DNA of 64,000 nt from Desulfoscipio gibsoniae DSM 7213 (GTDB lineage: Bacteria; Bacillota; Desulfotomaculia; Desulfotomaculales; Desulfallaceae): NCBI RefSeq assembly GCF_000233715.2, contig NC_021184.1, forward strand, positions 2,690,001 through 2,754,000, given 5' to 3'. The position numbers and the translations under genes are program-made. Positions 63,116 to 64,000 of this stretch are shown piece by piece. Below the pieces are notes generated by a model that worked only from the letters and a program-made list of their open reading frames with translations, had not been told where the DNA came from and searched no databases. Numbering within the stretch: position 1 is the first letter of the stretch; each line of letters opens with the position of its first letter.

Positions 63116-64000
63116 TTATTCCCGCATTACCCTTTTAAGTATTTTACCTGTGGGATTTTTGGGAAAATCATCGACAAACTCAACTTGTCTGGGGGACTTG
63201 TAGGCCGCCATTCTTTCCTTGCAGAACTGGACTATCTCCGCAGGTTCAGCTTCGACTCCCTGCTTGAGCTTAATATATGCTTTGGGAATTTCGCCCTTTT
63301 CCTTGTCAGGGACACCAATGACAACCGCTTCAAAAACCTTGGGATGAGTGTATAACACTTCTTCTATCTCACGGGGATAAATATTGTAGCCCCCGCAAAT
63401 GATCATATCTTTTTTCCTGTCTACTATATAATAGTATCCATCCTCATCGTATTTACCCAGATCACCGGTCTTAAACCAGCCGTCTTCACTCAAAACTTCC
63501 TTTGTAGCTTCGGGCATTTCCCAATAGCCTTTAAAGACCCCGGGACCCCTTAAAACAATTTCTCCAACCTCGTTTGGACCTAATTCTTTACCGTCATCGC
63601 CAATTATTTTAAACTGATAGCCCCATGCCGGCGGTCCGATGGAAGCTACCTTACCGTGGCCCAGGCGGCCAAATGAAACTGTGGAACTTGTCTCGGTGGA
63701 ACCGTAACATTCGCAAAAGCCCACCCTGAAGGTGTTTTCTATTTTGCTGATATATTCCCCGGGCATTGAAGCTCCCGCGGATTGGGCAAATCGCCATGAA
63801 CTAACATCATATTTTTCAGGGGTATACTCATTAAGCATGTAAATCCACATAGTCGGCACACCAGCATAATGGGTCACCCGGTATTTTGAAATGCTTTCAA
63901 GTGTCTTGTCAGGCATAAAACGTTCGGATACAACTATGCCGGCGCCGGCATATATTGGGCCAAGTACACTGAGAACATAAAAAACGTGACAGAAAGGTGT
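63116..64000 (-). CDS. Acyl-CoA ligase (AMP-binding), C-terminal part; 5' end beyond the window
   Basis: 295 codons are visible and the frame is still open at the right edge (translating ..TPFCHVFYVLSVLGPIYAG). A5 motif ECYGSTETS, A7 motif FKTGDLGKYDEDGYYYIVDRKKDMI, and the A10 lysine in NPTGKILKR are intact, unlike the AMP-binding protein at 40229-41920. Typical of long- or medium-chain fatty acid-CoA ligases. Neighbouring genes are unknown. Confidence 0.9.
   Translation of the reverse strand, partial: TPFCHVFYVLSVLGPIYAGAGIVVSERFMPDKTLESISKYRVTHYAGVPTMWIYMLNEYTPEKYDVSSWRFAQSAGASMPGEYISKIENTFRVGFCECYGSTETSSTVSFGRLGHGKVASIGPPAWGYQFKIIGDDGKELGPNEVGEIVLRGPGVFKGYWEMPEATKEVLSEDGWFKTGDLGKYDEDGYYYIVDRKKDMIICGGYNIYPREIEEVLYTHPKVFEAVVIGVPDKEKGEIPKAYIKLKQGVEAEPAEIVQFCKERMAAYKSPRQVEFVDDFPKNPTGKILKRVMRE

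Overview
The window is a chromosomal segment of a Gram-positive, anaerobic, spore-former-type Clostridia, most like the Peptococcaceae (Desulfotomaculum/Pelotomaculum relatives). This rests on low-GC-Firmicutes style Shine-Dalgarno sites, a T-box leader, TTG/GTG starts, many small Fe-S and zinc-ribbon proteins, lysine 2,3-aminomutase, and a gene order that (from memory) matches the Bacillus subtilis hisS-aspS-6S RNA-tcdA-rarA-Rrf2 regulator-cysteine desulfurase-mnmA-alaS-ireB-ruvX-DUF1292-mltG-U32 block. The species cannot be fixed from sequence alone. Nearly all genes lie on the minus strand, so the window is best read from right to left.

Left part (1-9.3 kb): type IV pilus/type II secretion motor genes pilB-pilT-pilC, running off the left edge, preceded by a four-gene shikimate cluster aroE-aroC-aroK-aroB and a YqeG-type HAD phosphatase. 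9.3-14.1 kb: mobA, an FmdB-type zinc ribbon, a 56-residue 2[4Fe-4S] ferredoxin, a regulator with three tandem XRE helix-turn-helix domains, and ablA-ablB for the osmolyte N-epsilon-acetyl-beta-lysine. 14.5-20.5 kb: envelope genes (class B penicillin-binding protein, U32 peptidase-family tRNA modification protein, MltG, VanW/G5 protein). 20.5-32.8 kb: the conserved alaS and mnmA neighbourhoods, including a T-box leader with promoter and terminator, an Rrf2-regulated cysteine desulfurase/scaffold pair, rarA and trxA.

33.0-35.0 kb is an IS1634-family insertion sequence flanked by a perfect 98-bp direct repeat copied from the 3' end of tcdA. After it come tcdA, a probable 6S RNA gene, aspS, hisS, two tandem metallo-hydrolases, rel and recJ. 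48.9-56.2 kb holds a GlcF/GlcD-like lactate/glycolate oxidase pair and sbcC-sbcD. The right part (56.2-64 kb) is more accessory: a MITE-like inverted repeat, Cys-rich small proteins, an MFS permease, a CPA1-type antiporter, an Old Yellow Enzyme-type oxidoreductase and an acyl-CoA ligase cut by the right edge.

The most unusual signals are: (i) a dispersed short repeat, present at least eight times, that repeatedly forms the last codons and the stop codon of host genes (vanW, rarA, rel, and coding inside mnmA); (ii) the long target duplication around the IS; (iii) the three-headed XRE regulator with matching tandem half-sites at its own promoter; (iv) an AMP-binding protein that has lost the usual phosphate-loop hydroxyls and the A10 lysine. 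No CRISPR array, rRNA, tRNA or prophage was seen.
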